Assembly (NCBI GenBank): GCA_009691145.1
Contig: SHVG01000006.1
Span: forward strand, 1 to 38,972
DNA length: 38,972 bases
Direction: 5' to 3'
DNA from: Candidatus Planktophila sp.
GTDB taxonomy: Bacteria > Actinomycetota > Actinomycetes > Nanopelagicales > Nanopelagicaceae
Part shown: positions 1 through 9,535 of the stretch, piece by piece
Numbering within the stretch: position 1 is the first letter of the stretch
Layout of the letters: the number at the start of each line of letters is the position of its first letter
Translations under genes and position numbers: made by a program
The notes under the pieces: model-generated
Seen by the model: only the letters and a program-made list of their open reading frames with translations
Databases searched by the model: none
What the model was told of the DNA's origin: nothing

Positions 1-1
1 C

Positions 2-145
2 CTATATTCATCATCCCTGCTACTGGTTCGGGGCCTTACTCGTCGCACAGGTGCGCGTGGGATCTCAATTAACGCCACAAGTGCGTGGGATTTACGCGCG
101 GCATATGAAAGATGGCGGGCTAAGGAAAGTAGGCTGGCAATATGA
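2..145 (+). CDS. C-terminal end of an unidentified upstream protein (truncated by window start)
   Basis: Open frame from base 2 reads LYSSSLLLVRGLTRRTGARGISINATSAWDLRAAYERWRAKESRLAI*; its TGA overlaps the dinB ATG in an ATGA junction (142-145). No family recognised. Confidence 0.5.
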   Translation, partial: LYSSSLLLVRGLTRRTGARGISINATSAWDLRAAYERWRAKESRLAI

Positions 146-1317
146 GTTCGGCCTCGATTCTTCACGTTGATATGGATGCATTTTTTGCCTCCGTCGCCGA
201 GCGCGATAACCCTGAATTAAAAGGTAAAGCGGTAGTAATTGGAATGGGCGTGCGCGGAGTTGTATCGGCGGCAAATTACGAAGCACGCAAATTTGGAGTC
301 CATGCAGCGATGCCAGTGGGTAGGGCCAGGCGATTAGCACCGCACGCGATTTTCTTACCCGTGGATATGCCTCGCTACCAAGAGGTCTCATCGCATGTAA
401 TGGAGATCTTTGAAAGCTTTACGCCATGGGTCGAACCCATCTCACTCGATGAGGCCTTCTTAGATGTCAGTGGTGTCCAACGTTTACTTGGTTCACCGCG
501 CGAAATCGCAGCGGCAATCCGCGCAAAGGTAGAGGCACAAGAGGGCATTACATGTTCAGTTGGAATCGCCCCATCAAAGTTCATTGCAAAGCTTGCATCC
601 CAACACTGCAAACCAAATGGGATGTTAGAGATCACCGCCGATCGCATACTTACTTTTCTACATCCGCTACCGATTCAAGCAATGTGGGGGGTTGGGCCAA
701 AGACAGCCGAGACACTAGAGCGATTAGGGCTTCGCACGATTGAAGATATAGCTAACCTGCCACGTGCAACGTTGATCCGCGCATTGGGGCAGGCAAGTGG
801 AGCATCCTTATATGAGCTTGCCTGGGGGCGCGACTATCGTGATGTAACACCCCACGATGCCGAAAAGAGTATTAGCGCCGCTGAAACATTTGCTCAGGAT
901 TTAGATAACCCCGCCGAAATTCTGACCGAGTTTTTGCGATTAACCGAACGTGCATCGGCCAGACTGCGAGATAAGGATTTATTTGCTAAGACGGTTTCAA
1001 TCAAAGTGCGCTTTGCCGATTTTTCTACAATCAATAGATCTAAGACTCTTGTGCTACCGATAGATGGAACCCATGAGATCTACGAGGTTGCCAAGGGGCT
1101 GTACGAGGCGCTGCATATAGAGCGGGCGCGCCTGCGTTTAGTAGGGGTATCACTTGAGAATCTCAGTAGTGGCGCTCCCGAGCAGATGGTTTTGGGTGCG
1201 CGTGAGAGCGGTTGGCGTCAGGCCGATGGGGCGATAGACCGTGCCAGGGCACGCTTTGGCGCAGGTAGTGTGCGTCCGGCCCGCTTGATTAAACCGACTG
1301 ACCAGGTCGATGAATAA
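142..1317 (+). CDS. dinB: DNA polymerase IV (Y-family translesion polymerase)
   Basis: Y-family motifs: ILHVDMDAFFASVAERDNPELKGKAVVIG, SLDEAFLDVSG, SVGIAPSKFIAKLAS, GVGPKTAETLERLG. Confidence 0.96.
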   Translation: MSSASILHVDMDAFFASVAERDNPELKGKAVVIGMGVRGVVSAANYEARKFGVHAAMPVGRARRLAPHAIFLPVDMPRYQEVSSHVMEIFESFTPWVEPISLDEAFLDVSGVQRLLGSPREIAAAIRAKVEAQEGITCSVGIAPSKFIAKLASQHCKPNGMLEITADRILTFLHPLPIQAMWGVGPKTAETLERLGLRTIEDIANLPRATLIRALGQASGASLYELAWGRDYRDVTPHDAEKSISAAETFAQDLDNPAEILTEFLRLTERASARLRDKDLFAKTVSIKVRFADFSTINRSKTLVLPIDGTHEIYEVAKGLYEALHIERARLRLVGVSLENLSSGAPEQMVLGARESGWRQADGAIDRARARFGAGSVRPARLIKPTDQVDE

Positions 1318-1353
1318 GTAGCACAGTCGCGAAAAACCTTCTATTGTTGCCCC

Positions 1354-1698
1354 ATGTCCCTGTCCGATCATGAGAAGCGAATGCTCCAGGAGATGGAGGC
1401 CGCCCTTTTAACTGAGGATCCGCGCCTGTTTTCAGCACTCTCTGGAGATATCAAGCCTGTCCGCAACAGCCGCACTATTGTGGGGTTGGCTCTGATACTT
1501 CTTGGAATCGCAACACTCTTTGGCGGCCTTATCGCCAAGGTGACACCCCTTGGCCTACTCGGCTTCGTAATCGCCCTAGCTGGGGTAATCACCATCGTCT
1601 CATCGCTTAGCAGTAAGGGCGCTCGGAGTAAGGGCGCTCGCAAGGGCCGTGGCCTTGGTAATCGCTTAGAGCAGCGCTGGGATGAGCGCAATAAGTAA
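1354..1698 (+). CDS. DUF3040-type small membrane protein
   Basis: MSLSDHEKRMLQEMEAALLTEDPRL N-terminus typical of DUF3040, followed by two hydrophobic helices; located upstream of mraZ as in other Actinobacteria. Confidence 0.88.
   Translation: MSLSDHEKRMLQEMEAALLTEDPRLFSALSGDIKPVRNSRTIVGLALILLGIATLFGGLIAKVTPLGLLGFVIALAGVITIVSSLSSKGARSKGARKGRGLGNRLEQRWDERNK
1614..1641 (+). repeat. Short tandem repeat (agtaagggcgctcg x2) encoding SKGAR-SKGAR
   Basis: AGTAAGGGCGCTCGG AGTAAGGGCGCTCG read directly in the 3' part of the DUF3040-like ORF. Confidence 0.7.
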
Positions 1699-1726
1699 GT
1701 AATTTCTAGTTTTCTTCGCGATGCAC

Positions 1727-1750
1727 GGCCTCCATATGGGGGCCTTTTTT
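1727..1750 (+). terminator. Rho-independent terminator between the DUF3040 gene and mraZ
   Basis: GGCCTCC-ATAT-GGGGGCC stem (7 bp with one T:G wobble) followed by TTTTTT. Confidence 0.85.
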
Positions 1751-1763
1751 CATGCCCTGCAGG

Positions 1764-1840
1764 TGGGGGCAGGTGGGGGGGGAAGTGGGAATTCATGGGT
1801 AAAAGTGGTGTAAAAAGGAGGGAAATGGAGTAAAGTGGGG
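1764..1840 (+). promoter_or_regulatory. MraZ-binding box array upstream of mraZ
   Basis: TGGG at 1764, 1774, 1786, 1796 and 1836, with near matches TGGT at 1806 and TGGA at 1826. Spacing is about 10 nt, matching the roughly 10-nt-phased TGGGN repeats bound by MraZ. Confidence 0.8.
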
Positions 1841-1895
1841 AACTAAGCCGCAGGATCAGGCGGCGATGCGAACTCTGGGGAAGGGGCGCAAAGAG

Positions 1896-2327
1896 ATGTT
1901 TCTAGGCACCCACGAACCGCGCCTTGATGAAAAGGGCCGTCTTATTCTTCCTGCGAAATTTCGCGAAGAGTTGGCATCGGGTTTAGTTATTACTAAAGGA
2001 CAAGAGCGGTGCCTTTATGTCTTTCCATCTAATGAATTTGAAGTAATTACCCAGACGCTAAAACAAGCACCGGTCACTGCGAAATCAGCTCGTGATTACA
2101 GCCGTGTGATGTTTGCCGGTGCACATGATGAGATTCCTGATCGTCAAGGCCGTATAACAATTCCGCAAGGTCTTCGTACGTATGCAGGACTTGAAAAAGA
2201 TTGCGTTGTTATTGGCGCTAATACTCGCGTTGAAATTTGGGATGCAACTTCGTGGAATGAATATTTGGCAGATCGCGAAAAGAGTTTTGCCGATGTTTCA
2301 GAGGAGGTCTTTCCAGGGCTGTTCTAA
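1896..2327 (+). CDS. mraZ: Transcriptional regulator MraZ
   Basis: [26 protein letters not shown] plus second AbrB-like repeat [18 protein letters not shown]. Start placed at the conserved MFLG rather than the longer ORF start at 1866. Confidence 0.95.
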   Translation: MFLGTHEPRLDEKGRLILPAKFREELASGLVITKGQERCLYVFPSNEFEVITQTLKQAPVTAKSARDYSRVMFAGAHDEIPDRQGRITIPQGLRTYAGLEKDCVVIGANTRVEIWDATSWNEYLADREKSFADVSEEVFPGLF

Positions 2328-2331
2328 CCAA

Positions 2332-2433
2332 CTCTCATCTGTGGCCACCGCCGACCTTTCGAACGTAGCGGCGCCCCTTCCCCGGCGCCGTTACTAAATA
2401 GATCCGTCGGCCGGCGGTGACCAGAGATGAGAG
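2332..2433 (+). ncRNA. Structured cis-element between mraZ and rsmH, probably the actinobacterial mraW RNA motif
   Basis: Arms CTCTCATCTgTGGcCACCGCCGAC (2332-2355) and GTCGGCCGGCGGTGACCAGAGATGAGAG (2406-2433) are near-perfect inverted repeats. They enclose a smaller hairpin CGGCGCC...GGCGCCG (2369-2390). Confidence 0.65.
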
Positions 2434-2478
2434 CTGAGAACAAAAACCACGAGGACATTAATTGCAAATTAAGGGGGA

Positions 2479-3435
2479 GTGATGATTGATAGCAGTGCAC
2501 ATGTATCTGTAATGCGAGATCGATGCATTGACCTCTTGACCCCTGCGATCAATGCAACTGAAAATCCTGTAATAGTCGATGCAACTCTTGGTCTAGGTGG
2601 ACATACCGAAGCTCTACTTGAAAGGTTTCCACAACTGAGAGTTATAGGTATTGACCGTGATGCCGATGCACTACAGCGGGCAACGGTCAGATTAGCTCCA
2701 TTTGCAGATCGATTTTTTACCAAGCATGCAAGCTTTGATTCAATCGCCGATGTTGTTGCATCCTTCGGTTATAGCCAGATTACTGGTGCGCTATTTGATC
2801 TTGGTGTCTCATCGATGCAGTTAGATGAAAGCGAACGTGGCTTTTCATATTCACATGATGCTCCGCTAGATATGCGTATGGATCGCACACAATCTCTTAC
2901 CGCCGCCGAGATCGTTAACACCTACGAGCCAGGCCAGTTAGTACGCATTTTGCGCACCTATGGAGAGGAAAAGTTTGCTACTCGCGTCGTTGAATCTATT
3001 GTTAAGGCCCGAGCAGTTGCACCGCTTAACTCAACAACGCAGTTAGCAACAATCGTCAAAAACGCTATTCCAGCCGCCACACGGCGCACCGGTGGAAACC
3101 CTGCCAAACGTACCTTTCAAGCCCTTCGCATCGAAACCAACGATGAACTCGGTGCCATTACCAGAGCGCTTCCATCGGCGCTCAAGCTACTTAGTATCGG
3201 TGGACGTTTAGTAGTTATGTCATTTCAATCCCTTGAAGATCGCATTGTCAAAGATCTCTTTGTCGCATCAACGACATCGGGTACACCGCGCAATCTCCCC
3301 TTTGAACTTCCAGAGCTCGCCGCAAAGTTTTCACTGGTAATTCGTGGGAGTGAAACACCTGATGCTCAAGAGCTTGAAGAGAACTCACGCTCGGCATCGG
3401 TTCGCCTTCGCGCCATTGAAAGAGTGGCCGCATAA
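2479..3435 (+). CDS. rsmH: 16S rRNA (cytosine1402-N4)-methyltransferase
   Basis: HVSVMRDRCIDLL, DATLGLGGHTEALL, GIDRDADAL, LFDLGVSSMQLDESERGFSYSHDAPLDMRMD; correct dcw position. Confidence 0.97.
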   Translation: MMIDSSAHVSVMRDRCIDLLTPAINATENPVIVDATLGLGGHTEALLERFPQLRVIGIDRDADALQRATVRLAPFADRFFTKHASFDSIADVVASFGYSQITGALFDLGVSSMQLDESERGFSYSHDAPLDMRMDRTQSLTAAEIVNTYEPGQLVRILRTYGEEKFATRVVESIVKARAVAPLNSTTQLATIVKNAIPAATRRTGGNPAKRTFQALRIETNDELGAITRALPSALKLLSIGGRLVVMSFQSLEDRIVKDLFVASTTSGTPRNLPFELPELAAKFSLVIRGSETPDAQELEENSRSASVRLRAIERVAA

Positions 3436-3842
3436 TGGCAATGACAGTATTCGCTCCGGCGATAACACGTTCTCGGGAGTTAATTGCCCAGAAATCATCA
3501 GAGGTTGTTCTCAAATTAGTTCCTGATGTTTCACCTGGAGCGCAAGCCAACCGTAAATTCTTTGCAACCTTTGTTTCAGCAGTTGGAATAATGGGCTTGT
3601 TATTTTTACTTGTTTTAAATACCTTGCTGGCTCAAGATGCCTTTCAGCTCAAGCACCTTAAACTCCAAAGTAAATTAGTGAGCGATCAGCGCGAAGCAGT
3701 AAATCGCCAGATAGATAATCAATCCTCACCAGAGGCCCTTGCGCGCGCAGCCCTTGCTCTAGGAATGAAGCCATCAGAGACTTCAGTATTCTTAAACTTA
3801 GATAAGCTACCTGTGCAACCAGGAAGTTTAAGCAATGGGTAA
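3435..3842 (+). CDS. ftsL: FtsL-like septum formation protein
   Basis: Small bitopic protein with one TM helix between rsmH and ftsI. Start overlaps the rsmH stop (TAATG). Assigned by position and topology. Confidence 0.75.
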   Translation: MAMTVFAPAITRSRELIAQKSSEVVLKLVPDVSPGAQANRKFFATFVSAVGIMGLLFLLVLNTLLAQDAFQLKHLKLQSKLVSDQREAVNRQIDNQSSPEALARAALALGMKPSETSVFLNLDKLPVQPGSLSNG

Positions 3843-5634
3843 TTTTGCACTTGCGCATAATCGTATTAGGTTTTTAGTTCTTGTGATTGCAGTTGCAATG
3901 TTGTTATTTGGAGTTCGATTAGTACAGGTCCAAGCTGTTCAAGCCGGCGACTATCGCTTGCGCGCCGTCAATGAGATGGAAAATACACGCTCCCTGCCTG
4001 CCCCGCGCGGCGCGATTACAGATATGAATGGTGTTGCATTTGCCCGCAGCGTGGCGGCAACGAGCATCGTTGTCGACCAGACCCAGATTACAAATCCAGC
4101 ACGCGTTGCAAACTTCGTCGCACCAATTCTGGGATTAAGCGTTTCAGAGGTCGCTGCAAGTATTACCGGAACTCGTAAGTGGAAGATGGTCTATCAAAAT
4201 GCAAAGCCTGCAACCTGGCAAAAGCTCAGCGCTGCACTTGCAACATTTAACGCGCAGTTTCCAGGCATGAGCCCCGATCGCATTATTGGCTTTTTCCCAG
4301 AGCGCGGATATATCCGCGAGTATCCATCGGGCTCATTAATCGCATCTTTAGTCGGTTTTGTTAATCACGATGGCAAGGGCGCAACTGGCCTTGAGTCCAG
4401 CATGAACTCATCTATCGCCGGTGTCGATGGCAAGTACTCGTACGCCAATGGTCATGGTGCTGAGATTCCAGGCTCTCAATCTGAAATTATTCCAGCGCAA
4501 GCCGGGACAACAGTGCGCTTGACTATTGACCGTGATATTCAATGGGTTGCATCGAAGGCGATCTCTGACGTTGTCAAAGCATCACGCGCTATCAGCGGCA
4601 CGGTTATTGTTATGGATCCAAAGACCGGTGAGATTTTGGCTCATGCGACTGCGCCAACCTTTGATCCCAATAACACTTCAAAGGTTTCACTCATTGCAAT
4701 GCGCAATCCATCGGTTCAAGATGTCTATGAGCCAGGTTCGACTGGAAAAGTTATGACGATCGCTGCTGCCCTAGAAGAGAAGAAGATAACCCCTGAGACT
4801 GTCTTTACAATCCCATATGCACTCAAGCGGTCAACAAAGACTTTTCATGATCACGAAAAACACGCTACTCAGCGTCTGACATCTTCAGGAGTGTTAGCGG
4901 TTTCAAGTAACACCGGTACCATTCAAATTGGCGAACTCCTATCTCACGAGACGCTCTATAACTATCTTTCGAAGTTTGGAGTAGGTAGCAAAACCGGTTC
5001 GGGTCTGCCTGGTGAATCACGGGGCATATTGCTAAAGGTTGCAGACTGGTCTGGCACAACTGCACCTACAGTCGCATTCGGTCAGGGCTACTCGCTAACC
5101 GCTATGCAGGCAACGAGTATCTTCGCAACTATTGCAAATGATGGGGTGCGTGTTTCACCAACGGTTATCGCAGGCACAAGCGATGCAAGTGGAAACTTCA
5201 CTCGTGCACCAGGTCGCACAAGCGTGCGAGTTATTAGCGCAGAGACAGCACAAGCGATGCGTATCATGATGGAGAACGTTGTTTCAGCTTCAGGTACTGC
5301 GCCAACAGCGGCGATTGCAGGTTATCGTGTGGCAGGCAAGACTGGTACTGCCATGCGTATCGATGACACGTGCGGTTGCTATCGCGGATACACCGCTTCA
5401 TTTATTGGCTTTGCACCTGCCGATAAGCCCGCCTACGTCATCAGCGTGACGATTCAAGATCCTAAGGGTTTGCACTGGGGCGGCGCACTTGGCGGCCCTG
5501 TATTCAAAAAGGTTATGTCATTTGTTTTGCAGAGTCGTCACATCGCACCAACCGGAACCACGGTTATCCCTGTTGCGCTCAATGAAAAGGCGTTGTTGGC
5601 TCAGAAGGTGGCAGATGCAAAGACCACTAACTAA
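3835..5634 (+). CDS. ftsI: Peptidoglycan transpeptidase / penicillin-binding protein FtsI
   Basis: PBP dimerisation domain (LPAPRGAITDMNG), transpeptidase motifs YEPGSTGK (SxxK), SSN and AGKTGTA (KTG). Confidence 0.96.
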   Translation: MGNFALAHNRIRFLVLVIAVAMLLFGVRLVQVQAVQAGDYRLRAVNEMENTRSLPAPRGAITDMNGVAFARSVAATSIVVDQTQITNPARVANFVAPILGLSVSEVAASITGTRKWKMVYQNAKPATWQKLSAALATFNAQFPGMSPDRIIGFFPERGYIREYPSGSLIASLVGFVNHDGKGATGLESSMNSSIAGVDGKYSYANGHGAEIPGSQSEIIPAQAGTTVRLTIDRDIQWVASKAISDVVKASRAISGTVIVMDPKTGEILAHATAPTFDPNNTSKVSLIAMRNPSVQDVYEPGSTGKVMTIAAALEEKKITPETVFTIPYALKRSTKTFHDHEKHATQRLTSSGVLAVSSNTGTIQIGELLSHETLYNYLSKFGVGSKTGSGLPGESRGILLKVADWSGTTAPTVAFGQGYSLTAMQATSIFATIANDGVRVSPTVIAGTSDASGNFTRAPGRTSVRVISAETAQAMRIMMENVVSASGTAPTAAIAGYRVAGKTGTAMRIDDTCGCYRGYTASFIGFAPADKPAYVISVTIQDPKGLHWGGALGGPVFKKVMSFVLQSRHIAPTGTTVIPVALNEKALLAQKVADAKTTN

Positions 5635-7102
5635 TTCAAGTAAGCCCCTATCGGCAGTTTCATCAGTTATTGCTGCCCAGTGTGCTGATGCAACTGAGGG
5701 TGTTAACATCACTGGTATTTCTCAGTCCAGCAGTGATGTTATTTCAGGAGATCTCTTTATCGCACTACCAGGTGAAAAATTTCATGGTGCACAGTTTGCA
5801 TCCGATGCAATTGCCAGAGGCGCAGTCGCGGTCTTAACCGATTCGGCTGGGGCGGCGATGGTGACGGGAGTGCCTGTATTAGTGGCTGAAAACCCACGTC
5901 GAGCAGCCGGGGTTATTAGTGCATGGCTTTACGAAGAGCCAATGCGCGATCTTTATAGCATTGGCGTCACTGGCACAAATGGTAAAACAACGGTGACAAC
6001 TTTATTGCACCAGATTATGCAGGCTGCGGGTCGTGAGAGTGGACTCATCGGGACTGTAGAAACACGTATCGGCAGTGATGTGTTAACGAGCAAACGAACT
6101 ACACCGGAGAGCGCTGATTTACAGGCACTGTGTGCGGTTATGAGAGAGCGGCACATGCGCAACCTCATCATGGAGGTTTCCAGTCATGCAATTAGTTTGG
6201 AGCGAGTTCGTGGAAGTCACTTTGCAGTTGTTGGATTCACGAATCTATCTCAAGATCACTTAGATTTTCATAAGTCCATGGAAGAGTATTTTCAAGCTAA
6301 AGCCAGGTTATTCACCTTCGAATATGCTGATTTGGCAGTCATAAATATTGATGATGTTTATGGCGCTCGATTAGCTGTCCTGACTGAACTTCCAGTTCTC
6401 ACGCTTTCGCGCAACCACACTAAAGCCACTTGGCATTATTCATCCATTACAAGAGATTATGTTGGTGCTTCGGTTGCAATTCGCGGCAGCGGCGGCATTC
6501 TGATTGAGAGCAAAACAACTCTCCATGGCGGATTTAACTATGACAATCTCTTAATGGCCGTTGCAATTGCTGTTGAAAGTGGAGTTGATCCAATTGATAT
6601 TGCTGCCATCATGCCGAGATTAACTGGAGCCGCAGGTCGGCTGGAGGCAGTACATCTTGGACAGAGCTTTACTGCACTTGTCGATTATGCGCACTCACCC
6701 GATGCTGTCGCGCGGGTTTTAGAGACTGTACATGAGATTACGCAAGGAAATGTTATTGCCGTCTTAGGGTGTGGCGGGGACAGAGATACATCTAAGAGAT
6801 CCCTTATGGGAATCGCGCTACGCGATGGTGCCGATATTGCGATCTATACAAGTGATAATCCCCGAAGTGAAAAGCCAGAGGATATTCTGGTGCAAATGGT
6901 TTTAGATATAGATGTGCAGGCACCTAATGAGGTCATCACTGATCGTGCAGCGGCGATCAAAGCCGCAGTCAATCACGCCCAATCCGGCGATGTAGTCATA
7001 GTCCTGGGTAAAGGACATGAAAAAGGCCAAGAAATTGCAGGTGTAGTTCATAGCTTCGATGATCGTATAGAACTAGCCCGTGCGATTGAAGATAAGAAAT
7101 GA
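5615..7102 (+). CDS. murE: UDP-N-acetylmuramoyl-tripeptide synthetase MurE
   Basis: GVTGTNGKTTVTTLLHQI P-loop, DNPRSEKPEDI motif, Mur ligase C-domain. Start taken at ATG 5615 (MQRPLTNSSKPL), overlapping the end of ftsI; the 5489 start would overlap by about 146 nt. Confidence 0.94.
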   Translation: MQRPLTNSSKPLSAVSSVIAAQCADATEGVNITGISQSSSDVISGDLFIALPGEKFHGAQFASDAIARGAVAVLTDSAGAAMVTGVPVLVAENPRRAAGVISAWLYEEPMRDLYSIGVTGTNGKTTVTTLLHQIMQAAGRESGLIGTVETRIGSDVLTSKRTTPESADLQALCAVMRERHMRNLIMEVSSHAISLERVRGSHFAVVGFTNLSQDHLDFHKSMEEYFQAKARLFTFEYADLAVINIDDVYGARLAVLTELPVLTLSRNHTKATWHYSSITRDYVGASVAIRGSGGILIESKTTLHGGFNYDNLLMAVAIAVESGVDPIDIAAIMPRLTGAAGRLEAVHLGQSFTALVDYAHSPDAVARVLETVHEITQGNVIAVLGCGGDRDTSKRSLMGIALRDGADIAIYTSDNPRSEKPEDILVQMVLDIDVQAPNEVITDRAAAIKAAVNHAQSGDVVIVLGKGHEKGQEIAGVVHSFDDRIELARAIEDKK

Positions 7103-8475
7103 TCACTTTAACTGCTGGCGAGATCGCTTTACTCATTGGGGGAGAGCTTCACTGTGATCGAGATTTACTTATATCTAAAGCTCCAGTCTTTGATTCCCGT
7201 TTGGCTACACCCGGAACTTTCTTTTTAGCCTTACAAGGCAAAAACTCTGATGGCCACGAATTTGTTGCCGAGGCTTATCGTCTAGGCTCGATGTTTTCTT
7301 TAACCACACGCATTATTGATGGACCTTGTATTGTTGTTAAAGATGTAATTGAGGCGCTATCAATTCTTGCTACCTTCATTCGAACACGGTTGAATAAACT
7401 AACGGTGATTGCGATAACGGGTTCTCAAGGGAAAACTAGTTCAAAGGATTTAATGAATCATATGTTGAGTGCCGTTGGCCCAACTGTGGCTCCTACCGGT
7501 TCCTTTAATAATGATTTAGGTCTTCCAATTACACTTCTTGAATGTGATGAGCGAACTCGTTTTTGTATTTTGGAGATGGGCGCCCGCCATAAGGGTGATA
7601 TCGCGCGTTTATGTAATATCGCAAAACCAGATATAGGAGTGGTACTGACCGTCGGTACCGCGCACTTTAGTGAGTTTGGTTCACAACGTGCAATTGCTGA
7701 AACCAAAAGCGAACTTATTCAATCTCTAGGAAATGAGGGAGTTGCAATTCTAGGTACGTATGATGAATTCACTCCGGCAATGGCAGCCTTGCACAGAGGG
7801 AGTGTTTTAACATTTGGCGAAAAGGGCGATGTCGATGTACGAGCAGCGGATGTAGAAATTCGTGAAGGTAGACCTCATTTTGATCTTGTTACAAAGGCCG
7901 GGCGTGATGCAGTTGGAATGCGCTTAGTTGGAGCCCATCAAGTTTCTAATGCCCTTGGCGTTGCCGCGGTTGGAACCGCGCTTTCACTTCCGTTAGAACT
8001 CATTGCAAGTTCGCTTTCGACAGCTGAAATACATAGCAAATGGCGGATGGAGCTCAACGAGCTTGATGATCTACTAGTTATTAATGATTCGTACAACGCC
8101 AATCCCGCATCAATGGCTGCAGCTCTTAAGAGTCTGCTCTTCTTTGCACAAGAGCGTGGGGGTCAATCCTGGGCATTTCTAGGAAAAATGCATGAACTCG
8201 GCGAGTCAGGAGCATCGGCCAGTGCAGATATTGGCAGCCTTGCATCTGAGATCGGAATCGATCACTTAGTAGTTGTCAATGCACCTGAATATGGATCTGG
8301 AGCCGGCCCGATGCAGTTCCATCATGTTGCAACTATCGCCGATGCTGTGAGTTTCGTTAGTCATTTTGCACCAGGTGATGTTGTATTGGTTAAGGCATCG
8401 CGCGCAGAGGGTTTCGAAGTATTAGCCGAAGAGATTAAAAGCTGTTGGGTGAGTAGAAATGGAGTCGATCAATGA
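7099..8475 (+). CDS. murF: UDP-N-acetylmuramoyl-tripeptide--D-alanyl-D-alanine ligase MurF
   Basis: [19 protein letters not shown]-loop, [14 protein letters not shown]-like motif ([11 protein letters not shown]); ATGA overlap with murE. Confidence 0.95.
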   Translation: MITLTAGEIALLIGGELHCDRDLLISKAPVFDSRLATPGTFFLALQGKNSDGHEFVAEAYRLGSMFSLTTRIIDGPCIVVKDVIEALSILATFIRTRLNKLTVIAITGSQGKTSSKDLMNHMLSAVGPTVAPTGSFNNDLGLPITLLECDERTRFCILEMGARHKGDIARLCNIAKPDIGVVLTVGTAHFSEFGSQRAIAETKSELIQSLGNEGVAILGTYDEFTPAMAALHRGSVLTFGEKGDVDVRAADVEIREGRPHFDLVTKAGRDAVGMRLVGAHQVSNALGVAAVGTALSLPLELIASSLSTAEIHSKWRMELNELDDLLVINDSYNANPASMAAALKSLLFFAQERGGQSWAFLGKMHELGESGASASADIGSLASEIGIDHLVVVNAPEYGSGAGPMQFHHVATIADAVSFVSHFAPGDVVLVKASRAEGFEVLAEEIKSCWVSRNGVDQ

Positions 8476-9530
8476 GACAGATCTTAATTGCCGCCGCCGT
8501 TGCACTCCTCTTTTCATTATTTGGAACACGCGGCCTAATCAAAATTCTGGCAACACGCGGATATGGGCAGATTATTCGCGACGATGGCCCAAGTAGCCAC
8601 CATATAAAGCGTGGGACACCTACTATGGGTGGAATTATTCTCATCGCCGCCGCCCTTGTTGGATATTTAACTGCACATGCCTTAACCCAGAACTCATTAA
8701 CTATTTCGGCGGTATTAGTTCTAGGTCTAGTAATCGCCCTTGGGCTATTGGGTTTTATCGATGACTGGCTAAAGGTCTCCAGACAAAAATCATTAGGTCT
8801 AACTGGTAAACAAAAACTCCTTGGCCAAGCAACTGTCGCGGCTATATTCAGCATACTCGGAGTTAGGTTTGCCGATACTTCATCTTTGACACCGATTTCA
8901 TATTACTTATCAGGTGTTCGTGAAACTGGCCTCTATCTTGGACCGGTTATTGCAATTGCTTGGATAGTTCTCATGGTCATGTCTGCCAGTAATGGTGTCA
9001 ACCTCGCCGATGGCTTAGATGGTCTAGCCACTGGCGCGTCTGTCATGACATTTTTAGCTTTCATCTTGATCGGTGTGTGGGAGTTTGGCCAGGGTTGTGC
9101 AATTAGCGCGGGAGCGGGTTGTTATCAAGTTCGAGATCCACTAGATCTAGCGGTCCTAGCTGCCGCCTTTGCCGGTTCGTGTACTGGTTTTCTCTGGTGG
9201 AACGCTTCTCCTGCAAAGATATTTATGGGCGATACCGGCTCTCTTGCACTCGGCGGCGCCTTAGCTGGATTGGCGGCAACTCTGCGTGTGGAGCTTTTGC
9301 TCATTCCTCTCGGCGGATTATTTGTGATTATTACTATGTCAGTGGTTATACAAACTCTCTACTTCAAAATTAGTGGTGGAAAGCGTGTATTTAAGATGGC
9401 GCCGTTGCAACACCACTTCGAACTCTTAGGGTGGGGCGAAGTAACAATTGTGATTCGCTTCTGGATTATTGCCGGTCTATCAGTTGCCCTTGGCTTAGGC
9501 CTCTTCTATGCCCAGTGGGTAGTTAAGTAG
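8472..9530 (+). CDS. mraY: Phospho-N-acetylmuramoyl-pentapeptide-transferase
   Basis: [58 protein letters not shown]. Confidence 0.97.
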   Translation: MRQILIAAAVALLFSLFGTRGLIKILATRGYGQIIRDDGPSSHHIKRGTPTMGGIILIAAALVGYLTAHALTQNSLTISAVLVLGLVIALGLLGFIDDWLKVSRQKSLGLTGKQKLLGQATVAAIFSILGVRFADTSSLTPISYYLSGVRETGLYLGPVIAIAWIVLMVMSASNGVNLADGLDGLATGASVMTFLAFILIGVWEFGQGCAISAGAGCYQVRDPLDLAVLAAAFAGSCTGFLWWNASPAKIFMGDTGSLALGGALAGLAATLRVELLLIPLGGLFVIITMSVVIQTLYFKISGGKRVFKMAPLQHHFELLGWGEVTIVIRFWIIAGLSVALGLGLFYAQWVVK

Positions 9531-9535
9531 CCTCG

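Noticed and set aside
1368-1796. 142-aa minus-strand ORF across DUF3040 and the mraZ upstream region
   Set aside because: Pro/Arg-rich antisense reading that runs through a terminator and the MraZ box array.
5489-5614. N-terminal extension of murE in the ORF track
   Set aside because: Would overlap ftsI by about 146 nt with a non-homologous, Arg/Cys/Leu-rich translation; ATG at 5615 fits MurE better.
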